Shown: positions 50,541-58,018, numbered from the stretch's first letter. The stretch is DNA of 64,000 nucleotides from CAYHVH01 sp964360335 (GCA_964360335.1 CAYHVH010000002.1:4336-68335); one strand, 5' to 3'. Translations and numbers: made by a program. Notes: generated by a model not told the origin, from the letters alone.

Positions 50541-50986
50541 TTAAATTCACCCCCTTTCCATTCGAAAATTCTTAGGGGTATGCTTCCGACATTTTGAATC
50601 CTGACCTCAAGACGTGAGGGAAAAGGGGTGAGGGATTTAAACACCAGCCGACCTTCACGGTGATGGCCGCCAGGCGGATCACCTTCCCAGGCCAGAGCTC
50701 CTAGCCGTCTACCCGCGTCGTCAATCAGGATGGCGCTTGCTGACATATCCTCGTCTAATTCAACCGAGTGAGTATTCAAGGTTACCTTGAACTTCCAAAC
50801 TGCCGCGTCCGGCGACAGATCTTCCGGCGCCACTTCAACACTTACCGGTCCTTGTTCATCCAGCTTCGGTTCCCAAGTCCTTCTTGGCACTTCTTGCGAT
50901 ATCGGCGACCCGTCCGACCACAGGAGAAAGAACAGAATGATTCCTGCCGCAACAAACAAAATCAGCCCTAATTTTTTTAAGTTCAT
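50537..50986 (-). CDS. Exported protein of metal operon, unknown
   Basis: 149 aa. N-terminal helix (LGLILFVAAGIILFFLLW) and an extracellular beta-rich domain with KVTLNTHSVELDEDMSASA and GDPPGGHHREGRLVF. THSV plus HH could bind metal. Four-nt overlaps on both sides tie it into the operon. Confidence 0.6.
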   Translation of the reverse strand: MNLKKLGLILFVAAGIILFFLLWSDGSPISQEVPRRTWEPKLDEQGPVSVEVAPEDLSPDAAVWKFKVTLNTHSVELDEDMSASAILIDDAGRRLGALAWEGDPPGGHHREGRLVFKSLTPFPSRLEVRIQNVGSIPLRIFEWKGGEFK

Positions 50987-51444
50987 AGCGCTGCCTGCTT
51001 TCTGAATTGCATCACCCGCCTACCAACATAAGCGATTCCAAAAAGGTTGAAGGCCAACCCGACCCAAAAAAATTGTGTTTGGTATTGCGCGGCGACGCTC
51101 AAGAAACCGGAGATTCCCAAGATCGGCACTAAATTTACGAGATAATGGGCGCAACAGGAGATCATTGCGGCTGTGGAAGTCGTTCCGGAAACCGCCAAGA
51201 CTTTGCCTGAAGAACCACCAGCGCGGTGAACTGAGTTTTTGAGGTATGTAAAGAGGCTTACTTGGATGCCAAAGCCGATAGCTAAAGCCAAAATGAAATA
51301 CCAAAAACTTCTAAATTGATCTCTTGCGAAGGTCCAATCGTTTAACGAGGTCAGAACAAAAAAATAGACAGCAAGCAAGATGCTACTTGCTAATATGCCA
51401 AAAAATGCGGCCCTTATTTTGAGGCTATTTTCTCTTGGAGACAT
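50983..51444 (-). CDS. Four-helix membrane protein with SCCAHY motif
   Basis: 153 aa, four membrane helices. MISCCAHYLVNLVPILG lies in the third helix; vicinal Cys plus His in a membrane helix suggests metal transfer. GKVLAVSGTTSTAA precedes it. Not recognised by name. Overlaps csoR by 20 nt. Confidence 0.6.
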   Translation of the reverse strand: MSPRENSLKIRAAFFGILASSILLAVYFFVLTSLNDWTFARDQFRSFWYFILALAIGFGIQVSLFTYLKNSVHRAGGSSGKVLAVSGTTSTAAMISCCAHYLVNLVPILGISGFLSVAAQYQTQFFWVGLAFNLFGIAYVGRRVMQFRKQAAL

Positions 51445-51694
51445 TGAAGACTGAAAGGATTTCCCTAATGGCTTTACCCTCTTTACCGGATTTCATTTGC
51501 TCGATGACGTGGGTTTCAAGATGGTTCCCTAGGAGCAAATCCTCTACGCTGGAGAGCGCTTCTTTCACCGCTTGCGACTGGTTGATGATATCAATGCAGT
51601 ACTTGTCTTCGTCAACCAACCGCTCAAGACCGCGCACCTGGCCCTCAACAATCTTCAGTCGTCTAATCAGTTTGTTTCTGATATCGTGTTTCAT
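51425..51694 (-). CDS. csoR: CsoR/RcnR-family metal-sensing repressor
   Basis: 89 aa. All-helical DUF156 repressor: RLKIVEGQVRGLERLVDEDKYCIDIINQ. Metal ligands by position are C33, H58 and H62 (NHLETHV), plus H3 near the N-terminus. CsoR has Cys-His-Cys; the His-Cys-His-His set is that of Ni/Co sensor RcnR, while the operon looks copper-type. It should bind the palindrome at 51765-51781 and release it on metal binding. First gene of the operon. Confidence 0.85.
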   Translation of the reverse strand: MKHDIRNKLIRRLKIVEGQVRGLERLVDEDKYCIDIINQSQAVKEALSSVEDLLLGNHLETHVIEQMKSGKEGKAIREILSVFNVSKRK

Positions 51695-51713
51695 AATTTT
51701 GCATTTTCTTCAC

Positions 51714-51749
51714 TTTTCCGCCAAAGGCGGATCCGCCTCGGGCGGAAAA
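51714..51749. repeat. Palindromic element in csoR leader
   Basis: TTTTCCGCC AAA GGCGGATCCGCC TCG GGCGGAAAA: outer arms and an inner GGCGGATCCGCC palindrome. It lies in the 5' leader of the metal operon and could fold into a strong hairpin. Confidence 0.8.
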
Positions 51750-51761
51750 CTTTGTACTTCC

Positions 51762-51790
51762 ATGATACCCCCAGGGGGTATATCTGTCAA
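51762..51790 (-). promoter_or_regulatory. Metal-operon promoter with CsoR-type operator in the spacer
   Basis: Minus strand: TTGACA (51790-51785), 17-nt spacer, TATCAT (51767-51762). The spacer is filled by the 17-nt palindrome ATACCCCC-A-GGGGGTAT (51765-51781), a G/C-run operator of the type used by CsoR/RcnR proteins. Bound repressor would block RNA polymerase. Confidence 0.9.
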
Positions 51791-51797
51791 GAGTCGA

Positions 51798-51840
51798 TAT
51801 TCTTCGAGCGAAGTCGAGAAGAGTTCTCGACAGGCTCGAA
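51798..51840. repeat. TTCGAGCGAAGTCGA-type element
   Basis: TTCTTCGAGCGAAGTCGAGAAG and CTCGACAGGCTCGAA words between the two divergent units. It supplies the TCGACA -35 box of the mnmA promoter. Confidence 0.6.
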
Positions 51841-51855
51841 CAATAATATTATAAT
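51827..51855 (+). promoter_or_regulatory. Promoter of mnmA
   Basis: TCGACA (51827-51832), 17-nt spacer, TATAAT (51850-51855); ATG 51862 is 6 nt later, predicting a leaderless message. The -35 lies in a repeat element. Confidence 0.65.
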
Positions 51856-51861
51856 TTAGCT

Positions 51862-53052
51862 ATGAAAAAAGTTCATCCTGAGCGTAGCCGAAGGATTCTG
51901 GTAGCAATGAGCGGGGGTGTGGACTCTTCGGTGGCGGCGGCCTTGCTAAAAAAGCAAGGTTATCTAGTGGTGGGCGCGTATATGAAAAACTTCTCCGAAG
52001 AGTCCTGGAAAGGAGTGATCAAAGCCGATTGTCCATGGCGGCAGGACCTCGCGGACGCCCGCGCAGTCTGCGAACTTTTGGGAATTGAGCTTCGGAGCTT
52101 TAATTTCGAAAAAGAGTATTCAGAAAAGGTCATCGAATACTTTTTCGCCGAGTATGCCGCCGGCCGGACTCCCAATCCCGACATCAAGTGCAATAAAGAA
52201 ATTAAATTTGGCTTATTTTTGGAAAAGGCCCTGGGGTTAGGCTTTGATTATATCGCCACCGGACATTATGCGCGGATTCGAAAGGCTAACGCCCCCCAAC
52301 CCCCGCTTAAGGTAAGAGGGGGAGAGGGGGAGTTATGCCTTCTCAAAGGCCGCGACCCTCAAAAAGATCAGTCTTACTTTCTCTACACCCTCACCCAAAA
52401 CCAACTCGCTCGGACTTTATTTCCGATCGGCAAGTACACCAAGCTCCAAGTCCGGGCCTTGGCGCGAAAATTCGGCCTCCCCAACGCCGAAAAAAAGGAC
52501 TCGCAGGGAGTGTGCTTTGTCGGGCACATCAACTTACGCGAATTCTTGAAGCAGCGAATACCCGAAAGGGTAGGGGAGATTGTTACGACTTCCGGACAAG
52601 TCATTGGATCTCATCATGGCGCTGCCTACTTTACGATTGGCCAAAGGGAAGGAATAGGAATTGGCGGCGGTAGCCCTTATTATGTTGTGCAAAAGGACGT
52701 CATAAAGAATCGGGTAGTCGTCGCACGAAAAACTTTAGTCCCTGAGCTTGCCCCCCCGCCGAAGCCAGGCGAAGGCTGGGTCGAGGGGCCACCGACTTTG
52801 TATTCAAAATCCGTGATGGTCAAGGACATTCACTGGATTGGTGAAAAACCCAAACTGCCGCTTAAGTGTTCTGCCAAAATCCGCTACCAGCAAGAAGATC
52901 AGGAGTGCGCTGTATTTCCCTCCCCAGGCGTGGGGAGGGTAGGGGAGAGGTCGCTCTTGGTCAAATTCAAAATCCCCCAGTTCGCCCCTGCTCCCGGCCA
53001 GGCGGTAGTGTTTTATGACGGCGAAAAGGTCTTAGGAGGCGGTACTATTTAA
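51862..53052 (+). CDS. mnmA: tRNA 2-thiouridylase MnmA with four in-frame insertions
   Basis: 396 aa (E. coli 368). Thiolates U34 of tRNA-Lys/Glu/Gln. PP-loop VAMSGGVDSS, catalytic Cys pair in NPDIKCNKEIKFG and QGVCFVGH, ATGHYARI, GQREGIGIGG and the C-terminal barrel GQAVVFYDGEKVLGGGTI. Four palindromic elements are read through in frame: residues 5-12 (HPERSRRI), ~143-158 (NAPQPPLKVRGGEGEL), ~294-310 (PELAPPPKPGEGWVEGP) and ~353-364 (FPSPGVGRVGERS). All sit in loops or at the N-terminus, so activity is plausible. Confidence 0.93.
   Translation: MKKVHPERSRRILVAMSGGVDSSVAAALLKKQGYLVVGAYMKNFSEESWKGVIKADCPWRQDLADARAVCELLGIELRSFNFEKEYSEKVIEYFFAEYAAGRTPNPDIKCNKEIKFGLFLEKALGLGFDYIATGHYARIRKANAPQPPLKVRGGEGELCLLKGRDPQKDQSYFLYTLTQNQLARTLFPIGKYTKLQVRALARKFGLPNAEKKDSQGVCFVGHINLREFLKQRIPERVGEIVTTSGQVIGSHHGAAYFTIGQREGIGIGGGSPYYVVQKDVIKNRVVVARKTLVPELAPPPKPGEGWVEGPPTLYSKSVMVKDIHWIGEKPKLPLKCSAKIRYQQEDQECAVFPSPGVGRVGERSLLVKFKIPQFAPAPGQAVVFYDGEKVLGGGTI
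51874..51896. repeat. In-frame element 1 in mnmA
   Basis: CATCCTGAGCG-TAGCCGAAGGAT; placed between MKKV and ILVAMSGG, where other MnmA proteins run straight on (KKVIVGMSGG in E. coli). Confidence 0.85.
52288..52334. repeat. In-frame element 2 in mnmA
   Basis: AACGCCCCCCAACCCCC...GGGGGAGAGGGGGAGTT, a long imperfect palindrome. Encodes NAPQPPLKVRGGEGEL between HYARI and LLKGRDPQKDQ. Confidence 0.85.
52741..52790. repeat. In-frame element 3 in mnmA
   Basis: Encodes PELAPPPKPGEGWVEG; the same element is in the helicase gene at 11023-11072. Contains the small palindrome GCCGAAGCCAGGCGAAGGC. Confidence 0.85.
52918..52951. repeat. In-frame element 4 in mnmA
   Basis: Stem CCCTCCCCA / TGGGGAGGG with loop GGCG and tail GGGGAGAGGTCG; the same core occurs upstream of gyrB at 18188. 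Encodes FPSPGVGRVGERS. Confidence 0.85.
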
Positions 53053-53103
53053 GAAGTTTCCGCTTGCTCACTTTTGCGCGATCGCACAAAAGTTGACAAT
53101 CAA

Positions 53104-53134
53104 AAAACGGCTCAACCGACGGTTGAGCCGTTTT
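53104..53134. terminator. Bidirectional terminator between mnmA and hppA
   Basis: Perfect 14-bp stem AAAACGGCTCAACC / GGTTGAGCCGTTTT with a GAC loop; T-runs on both strands are part of the stem. Serves the two convergent genes. Confidence 0.85.
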
Positions 53135-53175
53135 GCGGACTAGATTCTTCGCTACGCTCAGAATGACGAGAAAAA

Positions 53176-55275
53176 CTAAACCAAAAACCTCACAATCAGC
53201 AAGGCGACGATATTGATGATTTTAATCATCGGGTTGATGGCTGGCCCGGCTGTGTCTTTGTACGGATCGCCGACCGTGTCGCCGGTGACAGCCGCGGCGT
53301 GGGCCGGGGAGCCCTTGCCGTCCAGGTTTCCTTCCTCAATAAACTTTTTGGCATTGTCCCAAGCTGCCCCGCCGGAAGTCATGGAGATTGCCACAAACAG
53401 GCCAGTGATGATGGAACCCACGAGTAATCCGCCGAGGGCCTTGGGGCCAAGCGTAAAACCAACTAAAATCGGCACGGCGACCGGCAGCAGTGCTGGAATT
53501 ATCATCTCCTTAATTGCGGCCCGGGTTACAATATCAACTGCCCGGGCATAATCCGGCTTTGTCGTGCCTGCCATAATTCCTTTGATTTCCCGAAATTGCC
53601 GCCGGACTTCTTCTACTACGGCGCTCCCGGCTTTCCCCACCGCCCGCATGGCCATCGAGCCGAAAAGATAGGGAAGGAGCGCGCCGATTAAAAGTCCCGC
53701 CAAAACTTCCACATCAGACAATTCGAACGCAAGACGCGCTCCTAGACCAGCCAGTTCCTGGGTATACGCGCCAAACAGGACAAGTGCGGCAAGGCCAGCC
53801 GACGCGATAGCATAGCCCTTGGTCACGGCCTTCGTGGTATTACCAACGGCATCCAGAGCGTCGGTTACTTTTCGCACATCGTCCGGGAGATGAGCCATTT
53901 CCGCAATTCCACCAGCGTTGTCCGTGATTGGGCCAAATGCATCAACCGCAACGATGATACCAGTAAGTGACAGGAGCGCTACGACAGCAATGCCTACTCC
54001 ATAGATGCCCGCTAAGCCAAAACTCACCAGAATCCCGGCAACGATCAGAAGGGCAGGTAATGCGGTCGACTCCATGCTCATCGCAAGACCGGTGATGATG
54101 TTTGTGCCATGCCCGGTCGTCGAAGATTTGGCAATTGACTGTACGGGACGGAATTTTTTTGAGGTGTAATATTCGGTTATAACAAACATCCCCAGGGCGA
54201 TTAAAAGTCCAACAGCGGAAGCCAAAAAGACATGACTAGGAGACGGCAAATTGACGAGCTCGCATTTCGCTCCGACCATGTCCGGGCAGCCGCCACTGAT
54301 TTGTCCGTTGATCAGAAAGTAATCCCCTATGTACATCGAGTCAAAGCTTTTCAGGCCAAGAGCGGTTGGGTTGGCAATCACGTAGTAGAAACCTAATAGC
54401 CCCAGCATCCCGCTAACTAGGAGACCCTTATAGAGCGCAGTCATAATCTTTAGCTTTTCTGATTTCGGGAGTCTCACGAAAAAAGAACCAATAATGGAAG
54501 CGAATATTGCGATGCCCCCCATAACCAAAGGCAGGTTCACCACTCCGGCCGAGCCTGGATACAGGAGTTTTCCAAGAAGCATCACAGACAGGAGAGAAAC
54601 TACGTAAGTCTCGAAAAGGTCCGCGGCCATGCCTGCGCAATCACCGACATTGTCACCCACATTATCCGCAATGACTCCTGGATTGCGCGGGTCGTCCTCC
54701 GGGATACCCGCCTCAATTTTCCCTACCAAGTCCGCGCCGACATCCGCGCCTTTGGTGAAAATTCCGCCGCCTAAGCGGGCAAAAACAGAAATGAGCGAGC
54801 CGCCAAAGCCCAGACCGACCAACGCTTTCAAGTCCCCGGTTACGGCGTAAAATCCGGCGACGGACAGCAAAGCCAGGCCTACCACCAGGAAACCGGTAAC
54901 CGAGCCGCCCTTGAAGGCCAAGTGCAACGCCTGCGCAAGTCCGCTTTTCGCCGCCTCGGCAGTCCGGACATTAGCCCGCACTGATACACTCATTCCAATA
55001 TACCCGGCCAAAGCCGAAGCGACAGCGCCCACCAGAAACGCCAGAGCGGTCGAACCGTTGAGCAGAAGCCAAATCAGAATGGCGAGGACCACAGCCACAA
55101 TCCCGACCGCGAGATATTGCCTCTTGAGATACGCTCTCGCGCCCTCCTGAATGGCCGCGGCAATACTTCGCATTTTTTCATCACCAGCCGGCTTCTGGAC
55201 GATTTGATAGGTCAAAAGCAAACCGTAACCGATAGCCAGAAGCGACGAAATGATCGCAAACCCTAAAACACTCAT
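53176..55275 (-). CDS. hppA: Membrane proton-pumping pyrophosphatase, K+-independent type
   Basis: 699 aa, about 16 helices. Couples PPi hydrolysis to H+ export. Substrate motifs GADVGADLVGKIEAGIPEDD, NPGVIADNVGDNVGDCAG and VDAFGPITDNAGGIAEM. The type-deciding segment GNTTKAVTKGYAIASAG has Lys where K+-dependent enzymes have Ala, so it is the K+-independent class. ATG 55275 (MSVLGFAII) is chosen over an upstream in-frame start. In a cell with limited respiration it would use biosynthetic PPi for energy. Confidence 0.94.
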   Translation of the reverse strand: MSVLGFAIISSLLAIGYGLLLTYQIVQKPAGDEKMRSIAAAIQEGARAYLKRQYLAVGIVAVVLAILIWLLLNGSTALAFLVGAVASALAGYIGMSVSVRANVRTAEAAKSGLAQALHLAFKGGSVTGFLVVGLALLSVAGFYAVTGDLKALVGLGFGGSLISVFARLGGGIFTKGADVGADLVGKIEAGIPEDDPRNPGVIADNVGDNVGDCAGMAADLFETYVVSLLSVMLLGKLLYPGSAGVVNLPLVMGGIAIFASIIGSFFVRLPKSEKLKIMTALYKGLLVSGMLGLLGFYYVIANPTALGLKSFDSMYIGDYFLINGQISGGCPDMVGAKCELVNLPSPSHVFLASAVGLLIALGMFVITEYYTSKKFRPVQSIAKSSTTGHGTNIITGLAMSMESTALPALLIVAGILVSFGLAGIYGVGIAVVALLSLTGIIVAVDAFGPITDNAGGIAEMAHLPDDVRKVTDALDAVGNTTKAVTKGYAIASAGLAALVLFGAYTQELAGLGARLAFELSDVEVLAGLLIGALLPYLFGSMAMRAVGKAGSAVVEEVRRQFREIKGIMAGTTKPDYARAVDIVTRAAIKEMIIPALLPVAVPILVGFTLGPKALGGLLVGSIITGLFVAISMTSGGAAWDNAKKFIEEGNLDGKGSPAHAAAVTGDTVGDPYKDTAGPAINPMIKIINIVALLIVRFLV

Positions 55276-55378
55276 AATATTAAAAAAATTAACTTCTCGC
55301 CATAACTTCAATTACCCTAATTCTAGCCAAAAAGGGGGCGAACACGCAAATCTCTGAAAAACTTATCCACACAGAATT

Positions 55379-55408
55379 TTGGCGCTCCCGGAAGCTTTCT
55401 TTTATAAT
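55379..55408 (+). promoter_or_regulatory. Promoter of DUF4383-like gene
   Basis: TTGGCG, 18-nt spacer, TATAAT (55403-55408). Followed by a real leader with a strong Shine-Dalgarno (AAAGGGGGTGA, 55449-55459). Confidence 0.6.
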
Positions 55409-55468
55409 GGATGTGAAAAAAGATGCAGGCGAGACTGAAGCCCAGAAGGAAAGGGGGTGATTAGCAAG

Positions 55469-55828
55469 ATGGCAAAAACGTTTGCAATGTTAGTAGGATG
55501 GGTACTGGTTATTGTTGGAGTTCTCAACTTCTTTGTAGAACCGATTAGACTTCTGCCCGCGCACGGTGTGTTTCACATTGCCGCCGGTGCTTTAGGTATT
55601 TGGGCCGCCAAAAGCCACGCTGTAGGATATGCGATGTGGGTCGGAATTATCGGGGTGGTGTTGGCAGTTTTGGGATTCTTTGGACTCACAAACGTCCTCG
55701 ATTTGATTAATCTCCCTACCTGGATCAACGTCATTCACCTGGTCTTGGGAATCTGGGGTCTGTGGACGTACTGGGCGGCAACCAAGAAACCAGCTGCGAC
55801 CGGAGCCGGTCCCGCCGGGGCGATGTAG
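55469..55828 (+). CDS. DUF4383-like membrane protein
   Basis: 119 aa, four membrane helices. GVLNFFVEPIRLLPAHGVFHIAAGALGIWAA matches the DUF4383 pattern (G-x-LNF...H-x-x-x-G-x-x-G). The strong Shine-Dalgarno AAAGGGGGTGA fixes ATG 55469; the GTG inside that motif is not the start. Function unknown. Confidence 0.75.
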   Translation: MAKTFAMLVGWVLVIVGVLNFFVEPIRLLPAHGVFHIAAGALGIWAAKSHAVGYAMWVGIIGVVLAVLGFFGLTNVLDLINLPTWINVIHLVLGIWGLWTYWAATKKPAATGAGPAGAM

Positions 55829-55959
55829 TTAGTCTAGAAATTTGCGATAAACCCCGCACCACTTTTGCTTAGGTTCGGGTCGGTAGTTATGGTAATCCGA
55901 GGATTTCTCGTCGCTTATCCTAAAAAGCATACTCCGTTCAAAAGTCGTCGGGGTAAACC

Positions 55960-55988
55960 AAAAACCCTCGCTCCTAGCGGGGGTTTTT
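55960..55988. terminator. Bidirectional terminator
   Basis: AAAAACCCTCGCT-CCT-AGCGGGGGTTTTT, a 12-13-bp stem with one G-T pair. Lies between the DUF4383-like gene and the leftward 55-aa gene. The ~130 nt between 55829 and 55960 hold no gene that I can support. Confidence 0.8.
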
Positions 55989-55989
55989 G

Positions 55990-56157
55990 TCATTCCTGAC
56001 GCGGTTTCTTGAAGACAGCAAACATTTCCTGCCGGTAGCGATACAAGAAATAGAACATTGCCAATATTACCAGGGCAAATTCCAGCTGGTGAAGATAGTG
56101 TACGAGCCACTCCTGAAGGGGATTGGTTGTTGCTCGCGAAGGAAGCTCGTGATGCAT
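55990..56157 (-). CDS. Small single-helix membrane protein
   Basis: 55 aa. MHHELPSRATTNPLQEWLVH, then helix LEFALVILAMFYFLYRY and a basic tail. Terminator directly after the stop supports a real gene. Not recognised. A longer frame to 56202 has no better start signal. Confidence 0.5.
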   Translation of the reverse strand: MHHELPSRATTNPLQEWLVHYLHQLEFALVILAMFYFLYRYRQEMFAVFKKPRQE

Positions 56158-56212
56158 AGAAAGGCAAACTCCGCCCTCGATAAGCTCGGGGCGGAGTCGC
56201 AAGTCTCAAACC

Positions 56213-56539
56213 TTAAAAACTATCCTGCCGTGATCCGTAGCCGCCTCTGCCACCGCCGCGGTCGCCGAAATTTCGGCGGGGGGCGCGGGGCTGCAAGGGA
56301 CGGGCTTCGTTGACCACAATCTTTCTGCCTTCGATCTCATAGCCATTGAGCATTTCAACAGCCTTGTCCGACTCCTCGTCGGATGACATCTCGACAAACC
56401 CGAAGCCTTTGGACCGGCCGGAGAATTTGTCGGTGATGACGGAGGCAGAAGAGACGGTGCCTGCTTGGGAAAAAAGATCCTGCAGGTCGCGATCAGTGGT
56501 TTTGTAAGGAAGACTCCCTACGAAAAGCCGTTTGGTCAC
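56213..56539 (-). CDS. RRM RNA-binding protein
   Basis: 108 aa from GTG 56539, which has AAGGA 7 nt upstream. Single RRM: RNP-2 RLFVGSLPY and RNP-1 KGFGFVEM; the tail is Arg/Gly-rich (NFGDRGGGRGGYGSRQ). Like the Rbp/cold-adapted RRM proteins of cyanobacteria and CPR; probably binds mRNA. A longer GTG start at 56584 is less likely. Confidence 0.85.
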   Translation of the reverse strand: MTKRLFVGSLPYKTTDRDLQDLFSQAGTVSSASVITDKFSGRSKGFGFVEMSSDEESDKAVEMLNGYEIEGRKIVVNEARPLQPRAPRRNFGDRGGGRGGYGSRQDSF

Positions 56540-56686
56540 TTCTCTGTCCTTATTTAGCACGAGTAGGGGTCCGAACAAAACCACACTAACTAGTTGCTAA
56601 CTTGTTAAGATTCAAGCAGTTCACGGGTCCGCGAACGGATGTGTGTTCGTACTGCCTCCGCAGTATAACCCACAGCGCCAAATAAA

Positions 56687-56827
56687 TCAAGTGCGTGAGG
56701 GTTTTCTGGCAAAAAGCCCCTGCACGAAGCTCTTGGTCAGGTGGACGAGCTGCCGCATAAACAAAAACGCGGCAACTGCCGTATTTAGCCGCGCTCGCCG
56801 GTCATACCATTGCCAAAACCTCTTCAT
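56687..56827 (-). CDS. Small basic membrane-associated protein, probable
   Basis: 46 aa: MKRFWQWYDRRARLNTAVAA, helix LFMRQLVHLTKSFVQGLF, basic tail. Begins 14 nt after the stop of the 56842 gene on the same strand. The Trp-rich start followed by LN and a QLVHL helix has the look of small CPR membrane proteins. The call is tentative. Confidence 0.4.
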   Translation of the reverse strand: MKRFWQWYDRRARLNTAVAAFLFMRQLVHLTKSFVQGLFARKPSRT

Positions 56828-56841
56828 CCCCAGGGGAGAAA

Positions 56842-57099
56842 CTAGAGGCTGTTCAAGTCAGCATCGACCGCCTGAAATTCGGCGTCCAGATCCCCAAGGT
56901 TAAGAGTCCCGAGATCCTGCTCAATACTCATGGTCTGGTCGTCTGGTGCCGCCGAGAGGTCCTGCTGCCCGGCCGGGGGTGTGGCCAGTGGTTGAGGAGA
57001 TCCCTTCCGGCCCGGCCCGATAAACTGGGTGAAGAGCAGGGCCAAGACCGTCACCGCGACGATGAAGACCACCAGAAAAATTAGTTTTTTGTAATTCAT
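56842..57099 (-). CDS. Small anchored acidic protein
   Basis: 85 aa. N-terminal helix (LIFLVVFIVAVTVLALLFTQFI), Pro/Gln linker, acidic end (IEQDLGTLNLGDLDAEFQAVDADLNSL). Overlaps the upstream coiled-coil gene by 4 nt, so the two likely act together on the cell surface. Not recognised. Confidence 0.6.
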   Translation of the reverse strand: MNYKKLIFLVVFIVAVTVLALLFTQFIGPGRKGSPQPLATPPAGQQDLSAAPDDQTMSIEQDLGTLNLGDLDAEFQAVDADLNSL

Positions 57100-57965
57100 G
57101 GCAATAACTGGCTGGTTGAAGTGTTCTCGGCTTCATCTTCAGGTTCGATGTCGACTCGGGGAATTTTCGCCAAGGAAACGGCGGCGTTACGGACCGCGTC
57201 ATGGGCCGCTTTTACCGTCTGGCGAACCCGCCGCAAATCGGCGTGGAGCGCCTGCCTGGCTTTGCCGACATCAACGCGTAAAGCCCCTTCGGTGCTGATC
57301 ACAATCTCATAGGTCTTGCCTGCCTGAGTTTCGACTGCAGAGCGGCTCGCCCGGATGGCCTCGTCCGCCTCCGTGATGGCCTGCCGAACGGCGCTCACGT
57401 CCAAACCCCGTTCGGCCGCCTTGTCGGCCCGGCTACTCACTCGCTCCAAAATTCCCTCAAGCTTGTCCAGAACATTCGATAAGTGATTCAGGACCCGCTT
57501 GTTCAGCTCGTCTAGCTGCTCGTCAATGCGTTCCACGACCCGCTTTTTCCGCTCGTCCCGAATCTTCGCCAAACGGGCTTTGAGCTCTTCGCGCTTTTCT
57601 CTAATCCGTGCTTCCAAATCCTCCCGCTTCTCCTCCAGACGCTGCTGAAATTCATCGCGACGTTCTTGAAATTTCTCCTTCAGTTCCTCGCGTTTCTCCT
57701 GGAGGCGATTCTTCAATTCCTCAAGCCGTTTTTCCCGCTCCTCGTCATCCAGACGGCCGTCTCGCGGGGTACTCGTGGCGTTGAGGGCACCCACGCGCCG
57801 AGTTTCGGTCCCGACTTCCTGGCCTGCTTCCCTTACTCGACTCTGACCCTGCTGCGCGGCCTCTTGCCTCGACTTCGGGGGTCGGATCTCATTCGTTTGA
57901 GCCAAAGCCGGGGAGGCCAGCAAAAAAACGAGGAGGAAGATAGCGAGAATTTTTGTTTCAGTCAT
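57096..57965 (-). CDS. Secreted coiled-coil / charged single-helix protein
   Basis: 289 aa. Signal peptide ILAIFLLVFLLASPALA with likely cut after ALA. Residues ~72-150 are an unbroken Glu/Arg/Lys helix (EKREELKEKFQERRDEFQQR), of ER/K single-helix or coiled-coil type; a second helical region follows. Probably a rigid surface spacer. The promoter at 57972-58001 puts the -10 box 6 nt before the ATG. Confidence 0.7.
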   Translation of the reverse strand: MTETKILAIFLLVFLLASPALAQTNEIRPPKSRQEAAQQGQSRVREAGQEVGTETRRVGALNATSTPRDGRLDDEEREKRLEELKNRLQEKREELKEKFQERRDEFQQRLEEKREDLEARIREKREELKARLAKIRDERKKRVVERIDEQLDELNKRVLNHLSNVLDKLEGILERVSSRADKAAERGLDVSAVRQAITEADEAIRASRSAVETQAGKTYEIVISTEGALRVDVGKARQALHADLRRVRQTVKAAHDAVRNAAVSLAKIPRVDIEPEDEAENTSTSQLLP

Positions 57966-57971
57966 ACCTGC

Positions 57972-58001
57972 ATTAAAGACTAAGGTCTAAGGCTTTGTCA
58001 A
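57972..58001 (-). promoter_or_regulatory. Promoter of coiled-coil gene
   Basis: Minus strand TTGACA (58001-57996), 18-nt spacer, TTTAAT (57977-57972); ATG at 57965 is 6 nt on. Predicts a leaderless message. Confidence 0.7.
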
Positions 58002-58018
58002 AAAATCAGTGGATAAAT

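Noticed and set aside
55829..56209. 126-residue leftward reading frame
   Set aside because: It crosses the bidirectional terminator and has no protein-like features; the 55-aa gene in another frame is better supported.
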